DNA of 64,000 nucleotides. Source: Mesorhabditis belari (taxonomy: Eukaryota; Nematoda; Chromadorea; Rhabditida; Rhabditidae). The stretch covers positions 1,116,001 to 1,180,000 of the forward strand of contig CAUEEP010000925.1 in the NCBI GenBank assembly GCA_958450365.1, given 5' to 3'. This document shows, piece after piece, positions 10,149 to 19,962 of this stretch. Under the pieces are notes generated by a model. It was not told the DNA's origin and searched no databases. It worked only from the letters and a program-made list of their open reading frames with translations. The translations under genes and the position numbers were made by a program. Each line of letters opens with the position of its first letter. The first letter of the stretch is position 1.

Positions 10149-10200
10149 TTTATATGGGATTCGATGGGCTTTCCGGGAGGTTCTCAAAAATTCTGAAAAC
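10149..10200 (-). promoter_or_regulatory. sHSP promoter: TATA box and weakened heat-shock element
   Basis: On the minus strand the order is TTTTCAGAATTTTTGAGAAC (10181-10200) then CATATAAA (about 10148-10155), some 75 bases before the ATG. The heat-shock consensus is alternating GAA and TTC every five bases. Here the central TTC has become TTT, while the other two gene copies keep it. Confidence 0.6.
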
Positions 10201-10244
10201 GGAGCCGGATTTGTTTTCCTCTTCCAATCTTTTGTACTGTTTCG

Positions 10245-10380
10245 CAAAAACGGTTAAACCTTAAAACTCAAGAAAGCAGGGTTTGTACAAAATCGCGTCA
10301 AGGAAAATACGACAATTAGCTTCGAAAGTTTATCAGATTCTGAGATTCCGTTGAAATCGCTTTTTATCAAACACGAATCT
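10245..10380 (+). repeat. partial SINE-like repeat (tail portion)
   Basis: The stretch TTTCGCAAAAACGGTTAAAC ... TTCCGTTGAAATCGC ... TTTATCAAACACGAATC matches the tail of the tRNA-like repeats at 20700-20940 and 48950-49200. Its 3' end abuts the truncated end of F-box copy 10367-11263 and probably caused that truncation. Confidence 0.55.
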
Positions 10381-11263
10381 CCAAAAAATCCCTGATTAAA
10401 GTCTTGTTTGGTTCGTCGACCTGACGAATTTCAGGAAAGTTCTTGATCCAATTGCGAATTTCAACTGACATTTCACCTCGCACGAAACAAGCGGCTTCTT
10501 TATTTTCACTCGGAATTCCGGAATTCAGAATCCACTCAATTGTCGATTTGACATCTCCGAAAAGAAGCTCAGTCACAAATAACTCAAGTTGAGTCCTGGA
10601 AAGTGCGGAATAGGCTGTCGGATAAAAATCAGGATCACGATAAAGATTCATTGAGATTATTTTGCAATTCTGAAGACCTCCATTGATCAAAGACAACATA
10701 AGTTGTTGATGTATCCCTCCCTGTGAATCGTAAAACCCCAATGATGCTCGATCGGTGACTTCAGCTTTTAAATTCCACAAACAATCGTTGAATTTGTCTT
10801 CACAGATCTGAATTTCCAACTCGCCGACTTGTTTCAAATTGGCGAGGGCCTTCTTGAGTGCCGAAAGTTTCTTCCCCCCAATGAAAACCCATCCGGCTTC
10901 TGAAATCTTCAAAATCGAACATCGTTCAACCTGTGACAAGAGAAGGACTTCATTTGTAAAGTCATAAAATCGAAGAGGCGTCGATTCGGCGAATTTCATG
11001 ATGAAGACTAGATCCTCGTAGCGATGGTGCTCGTCATCCAGAATTTCTCGATCATCCATCCCGACGCTAATCAAATGGATTCGTTTTCCAAGAATCCGTG
11101 ATGGTTTCTGGAAAAGAATAGAGCGCAATCTTCTGTCAACTTTCATCAATTCTGGCACATCTTTGGGGTCCAATTCATCGATTACTTCCAAAACCAGATC
11201 GTAGCAGAGTTTGCCCATCGGGAATTTGAGAATAGTGGGCATCTCGACTGCAAGTTCTGCCAT
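10367..11263 (-). CDS. F-box-like family protein, 3'-truncated (298 aa)
   Basis: The frame is open from MAELAVEMPTILKFPMGKLC through the F-box-like part (DELDPKDVPELMKVDRRLRS) and the conserved body (LSALKKALANLKQVGELEIQ, NSGIPSENKEAACFV) to KNFPEIRQVDEPNKTLIRD. It then runs into a SINE-like repeat, ends FLEIRV, and lacks the Ser-rich tail and the FDCYLKRIDEKRDC terminus. Start at 11263 is chosen because it lies just behind the acceptor TTTTCAGGCAGC; the longer frame to 11359 reads through the presumed non-coding leader. A truncated but possibly stable protein, or a pseudogene. Confidence 0.65.
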   Translation of the reverse strand: MAELAVEMPTILKFPMGKLCYDLVLEVIDELDPKDVPELMKVDRRLRSILFQKPSRILGKRIHLISVGMDDREILDDEHHRYEDLVFIMKFAESTPLRFYDFTNEVLLLSQVERCSILKISEAGWVFIGGKKLSALKKALANLKQVGELEIQICEDKFNDCLWNLKAEVTDRASLGFYDSQGGIHQQLMLSLINGGLQNCKIISMNLYRDPDFYPTAYSALSRTQLELFVTELLFGDVKSTIEWILNSGIPSENKEAACFVRGEMSVEIRNWIKNFPEIRQVDEPNKTLIRDFLEIRV

Positions 11264-11660
11264 GCTGCCTGAAAATTGAAAGATTAGAAAAGAACAATCA
11301 GTAAATATATGGCAGAAAAGTTGGCTACAAAACAAAAACAATCCACAAAATGCGAACAAATGCGGGTTTTAGCTGAAGTTTGATAAAATCTTTGATTTCT
11401 CTAAAACTTGTGATGATCTTCAGTGCATAAACAACAATAATCAGAGCTTTACATCTAAAAGGAGCTAAAATGTGTTGGGTGTTGGCTGTTGGGTGTTGGC
11501 TCACATTTTTTGGCAACTCTGCAACTCTGCAACTGCATGGTTTCATTGAGTTTTTGGTGATTTTAAAATTTTTGTCAATTCACAAAAGAAAAGTGACAGC
11601 TTGGCCACAAAAATTTCGGCAATAAGCCATTTTTCGCTTACGGACACGATTTAGAAGAAA
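11264..11660 (-). promoter_or_regulatory. shortened 5' flank of an F-box unit
   Basis: Carries the acceptor TTTTCAG and the landmark AAAGCTTTACATCTAAAAGG near 11440, but jumps near 11462 to the distal part (TCACATTTTTTGGCAACTCT). About 330 bases of the usual flank, including the GTCGTAGACC segment, are missing. Confidence 0.5.
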
Positions 11661-11674
11661 AACCCCTGCAGTGC

Positions 11675-11935
11675 GTTTTAAATTCTTAAACGCACCCTTT
11701 AAAATAGTGAACTTTGCATTTTGAACACCGCTACAACTATTAATCTTTTTCTATTAGAAAGAGCATGTTTTAGAACCTTAAAAGACGAAAAATAAGCATA
11801 CGGTAAAAAGTAAAAAATTTCAAAATCGAAACTTTTTGCTAAATCAACCGTTTCAAATTCTTAAACGCACCCCCCCGTGCTGTTGTTATTTGAAATTTTT
11901 CGTTTTGTTGTGCATATCTTTTACCGTATGCCCGG
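11675..11935. repeat. MITE-like element with direct and inverted repeats
   Basis: AAATTCTTAAACGCACCC occurs at about 11680 and again at 11854. GCATACGGTAAAAAG (11797) is mirrored by CTTTTACCGTATGC (11918). This looks like a small non-autonomous element next to the mariner remnant. The exact ends were not resolved. Confidence 0.4.
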
Positions 11936-11944
11936 GATGTCCAC

Positions 11945-12440
11945 ATTGACCCCCACTAGAAGAAGGAGTCACTTACTGGGAACTCGACAACCAACAGACT
12001 GTTAATGCTCAATTATACAGTAATAAGCTCTAGAGAATCGATGATGCAATCAAGAAAAAGAGATCAAAATTTTAAAAGGCCATCTTTCTTCATAATAACG
12101 CCCGCCCACATACTTCAAAACTCACCCGGTTCACAATCCACAGCCTGGGCTGAGAAATCTTACCCCCTCCTCCTCATTCTCCAGACTTTGCCCCGTCCGA
12201 TTATCGTCTTTTCATGCAGCATTCCCTCGATGGAGAGCATTTTCAAAATGAAGCTAACCTCAAAAAGTGGCACCGAAACCATTTCGACTCAAACCAAAAA
12301 TTTCCTACGATAGAGGATCCGGTTAATTGCCAACAAAATGGGCAAAGGTTATCCAAAATAATGGAGACTATTTTGATTGAGCTGTTTGTTTGGTTGTCAA
12401 TAAAGTTTTGTTTGAAATCTTTACCAAGACCTAGTGTTCA
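11945..12440 (+). pseudogene. mariner-type transposase, C-terminal half, frameshifted
   Basis: Across several frames one can read GVTYWELDNQQTVNAQLYSN, AIFLHNNARPHTSKL, PPHSPDFAPSDYRLF, then SLDGEHFQNEANLKKW and QNGQRLSKIMETILI. NARPHT and P-H-S-P-D-F-A-P-S-D are the second and third catalytic blocks of the DD34D mariner family. At least three frameshifts and one stop interrupt it. The N-terminal half is absent. Confidence 0.75.
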
Positions 12441-12625
12441 ACCTAATATTTGAAAAAAAGACATTTTTGTGGGTCATTTTTTGAAATTTGTCACCAATTT
12501 TTTGACCACAAAAACTCCGGGCGCTCCTAGGTGCAAAAGATACAAATTGGTACCAAGATGACTGTTCACCCTAATATTTCAGCTATAAGTTATCGAGGAA
12601 TCAGAATTCCAATTTATGACTTGTT

Positions 12626-13235
12626 TTGCTCGAATTACATATAGCTAGGTGGGGTATTTCAAGAAGTAAATGCAAAGACACAAGAACTGTCATTTCCCGC
12701 ACTATTCAACGTTACGAAGCTACGGGAACAATTGCGGATGCACCAAGAAGCGGTAGACGTCCAACTGTCGTCACAAAGACAAACATCAAGCGAGTTAGGG
12801 ACCGAATTTGGAAGAAGCCGCAGTCGGCAAGGTAAATAGCAAAAAAGATGGCGATTTCAAGCACCTCATTGCGTCGGATCCTCAGAAATAAGCTCAAGCC
12901 TACTACTTACCAGAAAAACAGGGTCAACTTCTTTCGAATGTCGCTAAAATTCCAGAAAGTCCAAGACTTCTGCCAAAACAACTTCCCGGACTTTATTTCT
13001 TTTTCGGAGTAGTAGGTTTGAGCCCTACTCGGAGCCCTAGTCGGAGAACTAGCTCTTCAGGCCTCAACGCAATGGATTTTTCAGTGTCATCGGTTCCAGA
13101 AGCCAAAGCTTGTCAAATCGAAAGCTCAAAGCCTCACAAAAACATGCTTGAAGAAATCACTGTTGAAGAAATCACTGTTGAAGAAATCAGCTTGAAGAAA
13201 TCACTGTTGAAAGCGTGGGAAAAGCATACAAGACT
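12626..13235 (+). pseudogene. internally deleted Tc1/mariner-superfamily transposase
   Basis: The N-terminal helix-turn-helix is clear: VISRTIQRYEATGTIADAPR, SGRRPTVVTKTNIKRVRDRI, then SSTSLRRILRNKLKPTTYQK. Only about 15 codons after the last block (KFQKVQDFCQNNFPDFISF) the C-terminal part begins, and a W-P-S-S-P-D-L-N-like segment and LKKSLLKAWEK follow. The catalytic centre is mostly missing, so this is an internal-deletion derivative. The triplicated phrase EEITVEEITVEEIS near 13145-13190 is a local duplication. The same family's C-terminus is at 1-345. Confidence 0.65.
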
Positions 13236-13442
13236 TGCAAACCTTATGTACTCACTTGTACGACAAAAACTGTAAACAAATCCTTTCTGGTGTACAGGGT
13301 TTTTTCTCACAACAGCTGAAGATTGGTAAAGAGATTGGTGCGCTAGAACGGGTATGCTTGCGCTTTTCGAACGCAAAGTACCACCAAAAACAAACACAAT
13401 CATGCTAATGACCAGTGACAACTATTCCTCATGATTTTTCAG

Positions 13443-13739
13443 GGTCAAAAGACATCTCAACGAATCAAGGCGATGAAATACTTGGAATGTTCAGCATTGA
13501 CTCAGCAAGGAGTGAGACAAGTTTGTAATCAATGTCAATGTGCAGAAACTATGGCACTAAACCAGCAATTGAACCGGCAATTGAGTCGGCAATTGAGCCG
13601 GCAATTGAACCGGTTAACATTGTGCCAGATCACGTGTATTTATGTGAAATTCCCAGCTTTTCAGGTTTTCGAGGACGCCGTCCGCGCCGTCATCAATCCA
13701 AAGCCCACGAAAAGAAAGTCAAAGTGCACGATTTTGTAA
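13443..13739 (+). pseudogene. 3' end of a Rac/Rho-family small GTPase gene
   Basis: Two exons, 13443-13520 and 13665-13739, join in phase 0. They read GQKTSQRIKAMKYLECSALT, QQGVRQ, then VFEDAVRAVINPKPTKRKSK and CTIL. Y-L-E-C-S-A-L-T-Q is the G5 guanine-binding motif of Rac proteins. A basic stretch and a CaaX box (CTIL) for prenylation end the protein. The intron is 144 bases and holds a 12-bp tandem repeat. The P-loop and switch regions expected upstream are absent; a transposase remnant ends only about 200 bases before. A short open stretch before a donor at 13352 (KIGKEIGALER) could be one more exon. Thus a 5'-truncated gene copy. Confidence 0.7.
13565..13612. repeat. 12-bp tandem repeat, four units
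   Basis: Four units of GCAATTGAACCG with few changes lie inside the intron of the GTPase remnant. They create long open frames in two phases (QLNRQLSRQ and AIEPAIES), which are a by-product of the period-12 repeat rather than evidence for coding. Confidence 0.8.
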
Positions 13740-14398
13740 AGATCATGAAAATTCCCTTGATTTTATGTTATTTATTTTAAATGCTAATTTATTTATCAAT
13801 TTATGCAAATTTCCTCCTTTTCATTTTCTCTTAAAAGGTGCTCAAAAAGAAAAAGAAAAACTTGCGCTTGACAAAAGCAAACATTGAACATTTCGCTTAT
13901 TGAGATTTCCATGAAAATGCCTTATTTCTCAAATTCACTCATTTATATATGTAAATTTTAATTTTTCAGCAAATTTTCTTGAAAAAAACCGGTTTTCCGA
14001 CAATGAACAATTTCTCGTTTTTCTCTGTGAGCTTTCCATGATTAATTTTTCTGATTCCTAAAAAGTGCCCAATTTTTCATACTGTACTTTTCATTTCATT
14101 TCCATTTCATTTTCATTGCCTAGTCTATAATTTATTTCCCCAATCCCACATCAAAAATGACAAACGGATTTAATGATTGCCTTCCTTTTCGATTTTTTTC
14201 CACTTATTTGATGTCTCTCTCTTTCTTCTCGCGGAAATAAAATGATGATGAATGGAAATGAGAAATTCAGCAACAAAAAAATAACTAATCTGTGTAGAAA
14301 GGCTAATGGATTAAAGATATTTGCAACGTTTTGTTGTTTAGAGGAGAATTGGCGCGCCAGATAGGGTGCATTTACAAGATTATGGGCTCAAAGTACAC
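13740..14398. other. no gene seen
   Basis: AT-rich sequence after the GTPase stop codon. It includes pyrimidine-rich runs near 14100-14230 and no open frame of note. The first part may be the old 3' UTR. Confidence 0.4.
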
Positions 14399-14540
14399 CT
14401 CTTGAATGTGAATCATTTTGCTCAACTGACTCCAGAACTTTTGATAGTTTTCCCGCTTCCCGAATGGATCCAAATATCTCTGCCGATAGCCGAGCACCGT
14501 TTCCATATGCGTTTTGTGTTTGATGACCACCTCGAGGGCG
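14399..14540 (-). pseudogene. isolated exon of an unknown gene, copy B
   Basis: A clean exon of 142 bases (one base plus 47 codons): acceptor TCGTTCCAG, then ALEVVIKHKTHMETVLGYRQ, RYLDPFGKRENYQKFWSQLS, KMIHIQE, then a donor GAG|GTGTAC. It matches 7365-7501 base for base over most of its length. The protein is charged and probably helical; no family is recognised. No flanking exons of the parent gene are visible, so this is a captured or left-behind exon. Confidence 0.55.
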
Positions 14541-14589
14541 CTGGAACGATTTTTTTCAGTAACATAAAGGTATTCAATTGAAATGAGAT

Positions 14590-14700
14590 AACGACAGCGC
14601 GTTGCAAAATGATAGGACCACCCTCGATTTTTGATTTTAAATAACTAAAAATGCAAAACGATGCTTAAATTCGAATTTTATATGCAAAAGTATACCGTTT
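14590..14700 (+). repeat. Tc3-like terminal repeat, solo
   Basis: GCAAAATGATAGGACCACCC at about 14603 and the next 90 bases match 7571-7670. It is a solo end of the same transposon family, directly before an F-box fragment. Confidence 0.6.
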
Positions 14701-14768
14701 GCCAAATAATTTACTTTAAATTTAAAATTAAGGATTGTTCTTTTCCAATCTTTGAATTTTCAGGCAGA

Positions 14769-15118
14769 ATGGTGAAACTTCCAGTCGAGATGCCCAATCT
14801 TCTCAACTTCCCGATGGGAAAACTCTGCTACGACCTGGTTTTGGAAGTAATCGATCAATTGGAGCCAAAAGATGTGCCCGAATTGATTTCAAGTTGACAG
14901 AAGACTTCGATGGATTCTTCTCCAGAAGCCAGCACGGATTTTTAGAAAAGGAATCCATTTGATTCACATTAAACTAGAAGATTCGCTAGATGATAATGGT
15001 CTTTTTGATTATACAGCTGACACCATTGTAGTCACGAAATTTCCTAAATCAATCTCTCTTCATTTCAATCTCTGTTCAACCTCTTTCAATGTTCTTCTCT
15101 TGTCACAAGTGGAAAGAT
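14769..15118 (+). pseudogene. F-box-like family, 5' fragment (divergent subfamily)
   Basis: Starts behind TTTTCAGGCAGA with MVKLPVEMPNLLNFPMGKLC and the F-box-like part (VIDQLEPKDVPELI). A short deletion then causes a stop at 14895. The continuing homology in other frames (GFFSRSQHGFLEK) resembles the fragments at 33985-34185 and 61597-61900, including a stretch reading FDYTAD. The copy ends near 15118 inside the body. Confidence 0.75.
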
Positions 15119-15763
15119 AGAAGGGTCGTCCACAAGTGGAATGGTTTCTTGTCGAAATTTTGTGGCCAAGTGTCACTTTTCTTTTGTGAATTGGCAAAAA
15201 TTTGAATATCTTAAAAACCTCGATGAAACCATGAATTACAGAGTTGCAAAAAAATGTGAGCCAAACACCCAAATTCGAATTCTAAATGACAGCCTAGTGG
15301 GTTACGGTGCCAATTGATGGGATAAAAAGGAAATTTTGCGCTAGGGAAATCATTCTTTTCTTCTCCCCGAAAGTTATTGGTGCTCTTTTCTGCCATATTT
15401 TGCGCTTTTCGAGTTGTTCCTTGTTAGAATAGACTTTTATGCCTTCTTAAACGCATATCTGACTCGTCTTAAGCATTGTTTTGATGACGTATCAGCTATT
15501 TTTGGTCTACGACACGCTTTTGCCTAAAAAGAACCACTGTTGAAATCCCTTGAGTCGATTTTAGCACATTTTAGATGTAAAACTTGGATTATTGTTGTTT
15601 ATGCACTAAAGATCATCGCAAGCTTTAGAAAAATCAAAGATCTGATCAAACTTTAGCTAAAAACCCGCATTTGCCCCCACCTTGTTGATTGTTTTTGTTT
15701 TGTACCCAACTTTTCTGCCAGATATTTGATTGTTCTTTTCTAATTTTTCAATTTTCAGGCAGA
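15119..15763 (+). promoter_or_regulatory. 5' flank of the F-box copy at 15764
   Basis: Contains the family landmarks in order, ending AATTTTTCAATTTTCAGGCAG directly before the ATG. It follows an F-box fragment without a gap, so the fragment sits where the distal flank would be. Confidence 0.5.
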
Positions 15764-16920
15764 ATGGCAGAACTTGCAGTCGAGACGCCCAATCTTCTCA
15801 AATTCCCGATGGGAAAACTCTGCTACGATCTGGTTTTGGAAGTAATCGAGGCATTGGAGCCAAAAGATGTGCCCGAATTGATGAAAGCTGACAGAAGATT
15901 TCGAGGGATTCTTCTCCAGAAACCAGGACGGATTTTTGGAAAACAAATCCATTTGATTCGCATCGAGATCGATGTTCGAGTAAGTCTGGATTACGGGCGC
16001 GAATACTATCGAATCTAGTCTTCATCATGAAATTCGCTGAATCAAAGCCTCTTCCATTTGATTTCTTGTCACATGAACTCCTTTTCTTGTCACAAGTTGA
16101 ACGATGTTCGATTTTGAAGATTTCAGACGCGGGATGGGGTGGCATTGATGGGAAAAAACTTTCGGCACTCAAGAAGGCCTTAGCCAATTTGAAACAAGTC
16201 GACACATTGGAAGTTAAGATATATGGGGACAATTTCAACGATTTTTTGTGGAATTTAAAAGCTGAAGTCACCAATCGAGCATCATTTAATTTTACCTATT
16301 TAGATTTACAACTTATGTTGTCTTTGATCAATGGAAGCCTTCAAAATTGCAGAATGATCTCGTTGGATCTTTATGATGATGCTGATGTTTGTCCAAGAGT
16401 TTATGAAGCACTTTCGAAGACTCAACTGGAGTTATTTGTGACTCAGGTTTATTTCGGAAATCTCAAATCGACAATTGAGGGGATTTTGAATTCCGGAATT
16501 CCGAGTGAAAATAAGGAAGCCGCTTACTTCGTGCAAGGTGAAATCACAGTTGAAATTCGCAATTGGATCAAGAACTTCCCTGGAATTCGTCAGGTCAACG
16601 AACCAAACAAGACTTTCATCAGGGATACAACGATGGAAACGCTGAGAAAGCACGGGTTTAAGGTTGAGTGTTGTGATGGTTCTCGTTCTGTTTCTGATTC
16701 TGATCATTCTCGTTCTGATTTTGATCATTCGGGTTCTGATTTTGATGATTCTCTTCATTCTGTGGATCCTAGTCTAGTCCAGGCACGAATTCAGCTTCAT
16801 GTTGATCTTGATGGTCCATTTGATTGCTATTTGAAAAGAATCGACGAGAAGCGTGACTGTATTTATTTTGTGAACGATAACTTTTTCTTCGCCAAATATG
16901 TCTCATCGATTCAATTCTAA
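15764..16920 (+). pseudogene. F-box-like family copy with a single frameshift
   Basis: The first part (MAELAVETPNLLKFPMGKLC to GREYYRI) ends at a TAG at 16016-16018 because one base is missing relative to the intact YQDLVFIMK segment. From 16027 the frame is open for 297 codons: MKFAESKPLPFDFLSHELLF, NSGIPSENKEAAYFV, a Ser/Asp tail (SDSDHSRSDFDHSGSDFDDS) and the end FFFAKYVSSIQF. Only one lesion separates it from an intact gene of about 383 residues, so a sequencing error must be excluded. Its exon B has an acceptor but a premature TAA near 17000. Confidence 0.8.
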
Positions 16921-18060
16921 CTTTGTTTTCTGATGACCCAATTCTTTGTATTTTTTCAGATTACTTTTATGACAGGACTTATTTAGTCTATGGCACCTAA
17001 TTCCGCTTCTTTGCCAAAAACATGCCGGTCGAAACTTGAAGTTTTGAGTACGAGATTTTGTTTGGTGATGTTTTATTGTGATATGTGAGTACCATTTTGT
17101 GGTTTTTTTCGCTTTTTACTCTGTCTATGCATAAATAAATACTTGGTTCAATCTATAAAATCAAGGGTAATAGCGTTCGACTTCAACGCTGCATGTATTT
17201 ATTGAAGAGTTTGGCTTGGTTTTAAACTTTAGAGACGCCAATAGACTTTTGATACGTTTTTGGATCGAATTGGTCACCGTTGAACATACGTGAAGAGAGG
17301 AGATCGCAGAATTGAGCTGAAATGCTGTTTACCAGCTCTTGGTGTCGCATTATGGCCTTACTCTTTTGCTTTTTGTTCCATGGTTTTAATAAAAAGACCA
17401 CAAGAAAGGGCTTGATGATAGGGTAACAAACAAATTTGAGGAGAATGACAGTCATTTAGCGATTTAAAGTGCTAATAGCTAGGCAAGGCATGAAATTGTC
17501 ATTGTCATGTTTTTAAGGCGTATTGGCTTGTTAACTTGTTCAGTTTCTTTGAGTGAAGTTATCAACTCGAATGCCGTAAATAGTCACAAGTAGCGCTTGA
17601 AGCCAAAGAACTCATTTTTTGATTTAACTTTTTCAATGCCAGAACGCATTTTTTAGATTTCGTGGAGGGGCGAGGGTAAACGTTCAAAATATGTATAACT
17701 CATCCAGAAAACAACAATAGCGCTAGTTTTGCATTAAAATTTTAAGACTGAAAAATAAATAACAATTGGATGCATTACAGATGAGATTCTTAGTTGATTG
17801 AACAGCTCGATTCCAGAGCCCGTTAGCAGTCTGAGTCTAATCTGAAATCAGACGTAGAGTTTGTAGAGCGTAGAGCTTAAGGGGGTGCTTCTTTTATAAT
17901 GTAGTATCTAGTGAAAAGTGTGTAAAAATACTAGTTGTGATCCAGAAATAACAAAATCAATCTGGCTGGATGCATAATGTGAAGTTTTAGATGCTACAGA
18001 GTTGAGTGCGGGCTCAAAAGTCTCAAATCATGTCAAGGGATTAAACGATTCGCTTTTTTT
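16921..18060. repeat. 3' flank block and TATA block, no gene seen
   Basis: Same composition as 5630-7080: decayed exon B (16960-17040), 3' flank (17060-17660), the GTTGTTTTCTGG block (17690-17800) and the TATA-containing block (17840-18060, TTATAATGTAGT at 17893). Confidence 0.5.
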
Positions 18061-18075
18061 CTGTTAGAGATTCCG

Positions 18076-18232
18076 ATGAGAGAACTAACGACTCAATTTT
18101 CGGGCGTTTTGTTACTCACAACGGTGCATGTGTATTCGCACTCTCCTGATCGTCCTCATAGCTCTCGTTTTCGGCGGCTTTTACTCGGCTTTAGTCGGGG
18201 AAAAAATGAAAAGTATTTACATAGCTATTTAA
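18076..18232 (+). other. TM-segment part of the lectin/TM cassette
   Basis: In the frame shared with the other cassettes this reads RCMCIRTLLIVLIALVFGGF, a strongly hydrophobic helix. It converges on the lectin-like exon of the opposite strand at 18233-18403, as in the cassette at 51420-51780. Confidence 0.35.
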
Positions 18233-18403
18233 CTAGCCTGCTTTATCTAATAATAAGTAATAAGATTCCCGAGTTTTACTGCTGCTCGAATAGATGGCAC
18301 AAAGATTGAGCTCCTTGTAGTAGATTTATCCCTGTAGACAATGCGTGTCATCAGCAAATGAAATCGATGGATACACGAAGAACAAGAAAGCGGGAAGTTT
18401 CAT
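18233..18403 (-). pseudogene. secreted lectin-like first exon with premature stop
   Basis: Minus-strand copy of the open exon at 51420-51590: start MKLPAFLFFVYPSISFADD (a signal peptide), then HCLQG, a TAA where the others have TAC, then IYYKELNLCAIYSSS and YYLLLDKAG. The nonsense codon makes this copy dead. The arrangement with the opposing TM segment is conserved. Confidence 0.55.
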
Positions 18404-18803
18404 TTGAACTGTTTGAATGAACTGTAAGGAAAGAGTCTCTGTACTTGAGCATTCTTTCGTTACTTGAGCATCTCTGTACTTGGGCAATAGTTTGGGCGGT
18501 AGCTTTAGGTAATTTGATTGATTCTATCAATGGCTAGCAGTGAATCTTATGCAATTGAACGCTTTTTTAATCTTTCTTTCTTCAGCTGGATGATTCTGAG
18601 AATGTTATGCATTCTTATTTCAAAGCATTCATGAGCACCAATCATACATGAACAAGGAAAAGTCTTTATAACGGAGAATAAAGAATATGGATAGTTTTCA
18701 GGCAATTAAACGATCAGCACCTACTAAATGATTATAAATCAACAAGTGGAATATTCATAAACTCGTTAAATTTAGTGATTCGGCTTTTCAGTCGATCAAA
18801 ATA
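18404..18803. repeat. cassette flank and unassigned sequence
   Basis: 18404-18660 is the upstream flank of the lectin-like cassette, also found at 1606-1775, 40505-40720 and 51190-51420. 18660-18803 shows nothing recognisable except its last 12 bases, which match the empty site at 35761. Confidence 0.5.
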
Positions 18804-18805
18804 TA

Positions 18806-19962
18806 CACTGCTCCACAAAATTATATGGACACTTACTTTTTTACCAATTTTATGCTCTTAAGAAACGATAGTGCAAAAAGTTGTTTTATCGTATTTTCCT
18901 TATTAGATTTGCCATTGAAACACACTAAATATACTACTATAGTTTGGAATCTGAATGTTTAAAAATAGAATTTTGTAAAAAATGCCCTTTGGCGCTTTCC
19001 ACATGATGATATGGGCACTTTGTTTTTCGGCCTTTTTCTCATCTTTTTTTTCAGATAATTTAGCTCTTTTTGCTCAAAAATTATTTCTTTAAGGTACTCT
19101 GAACAAATGCCAAGGGGACCGCCGCTGTCGGAGAAGGAAACTGGAATCATAGAAGCAATGAATCGCGAAGGACACTCAAATCGAGCAATAGGACGATTTC
19201 TGAACCGAACACCAACGTTAATCGGATCCTATCTGTCTGATCCTCTACAATATGGAACAAAAAAGTCGACTGGTCGAAAACCTTTGGTTTCTGAGCGAGA
19301 TAGAAGACACATTTGCGGAGAAGCATCCAACTCTACGCTTTCCTGCTCGGATATCAAGGCGAATCTCAAACTCAAAGTGTCAAGCGAAATAGTCCGTCGA
19401 GTGCTAAAGAAAAGCGATTTTATTGTGCGAAGGAAGATACGTAAAGCACCGTTTATGACGCAAGATCATTGCAAGAAAAGACTAGAATTCGCCGACAAAA
19501 ACAGAAGAATTGACTGGAGTAAGGTGGGTGTGATTATTATGTTTAGGTCGTGTGGTCGGATGAGAAAAAATTTAACTGTGATGGGCCTGATGGAAACCGC
19601 AGTTATTGGCATAATTTAAGAAAGGAAAAGATTAGCTTTTCGCGAAGAAACTTCAAAAGAGGTTGTGTGATGGTATGGGCAGCAATTGCTTCATCTGGCC
19701 GAGTAAAACTGGCATTTGTCCCAAAGCGTATGAATTCAGCCCAATATCAATTTATCTTGCGCCGATCACTTCTTCTGTGTTGGCATTTTTTACAAAATTC
19801 GATTTTTAAACATTCATATTCCAAACTATGGTAGTATATCTAACGTGTTTCGATGGCAAATCTAATAAGGAAAATACGATATTACAACTTTTTGTACTAT
19901 CGTTTCTTAAGAGCATAAAATTGGTATAAAAGTAAGTGTCCATATAAGTTTGTGGAGCAGTG
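18806..19962 (+). mobile_element. Tc1-like transposon with 178-bp inverted ends and TA duplication
   Basis: The left end CACTGCTCCACAAAATTATA (18806) and the right end TATAAGTTTGTGGAGCAGTG (to 19962) are inverted repeats of about 178 bases with few mismatches. TA flanks both sides (18804-18805 and 19963-19964). The uninterrupted target is present at 35761-35850, where GATCAAAATCTATTGAAGCAC matches the joined flanks, so the ends are certain. The element is 1157 bases and carries a deleted transposase (19107-19834). Confidence 0.9.
19107..19834 (+). pseudogene. Tc1/Tc3-type transposase lacking the last two catalytic blocks
   Basis: MPRGPPLSEKETGIIEAMNR and NRAIGRFLNRTPTLIGSYL form the first DNA-binding domain. 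A second helix-turn-helix follows (SSEIVRRVLKKSDFIVRRKI). After KNRRIDWSK a 23-base GT...AG stretch (19524-19546) must be removed to reach VVWSDEKKFNCDGPDGNRSY, which carries the first catalytic Asp. The frame then runs to RMNSAQYQFILRRSLL and is deleted before the QQDNA and final D/E blocks. It cannot be catalytic; the element could only move with a transposase supplied elsewhere. Confidence 0.8.

Noticed and set aside
13532..13780. Frame with AIEPAIESAIEPAIEP looking like a repeat protein
   Set aside because: It covers an intron with a 12-bp tandem repeat and reads the Rac exon in a wrong frame.
14366..14581. 71-codon plus-strand frame (LTPELLIVFPLPEW, MRFVFDDHLEGA)
   Set aside because: The minus strand has a splice-bordered exon in a better conserved frame over the same bases; the plus frame is its shadow.
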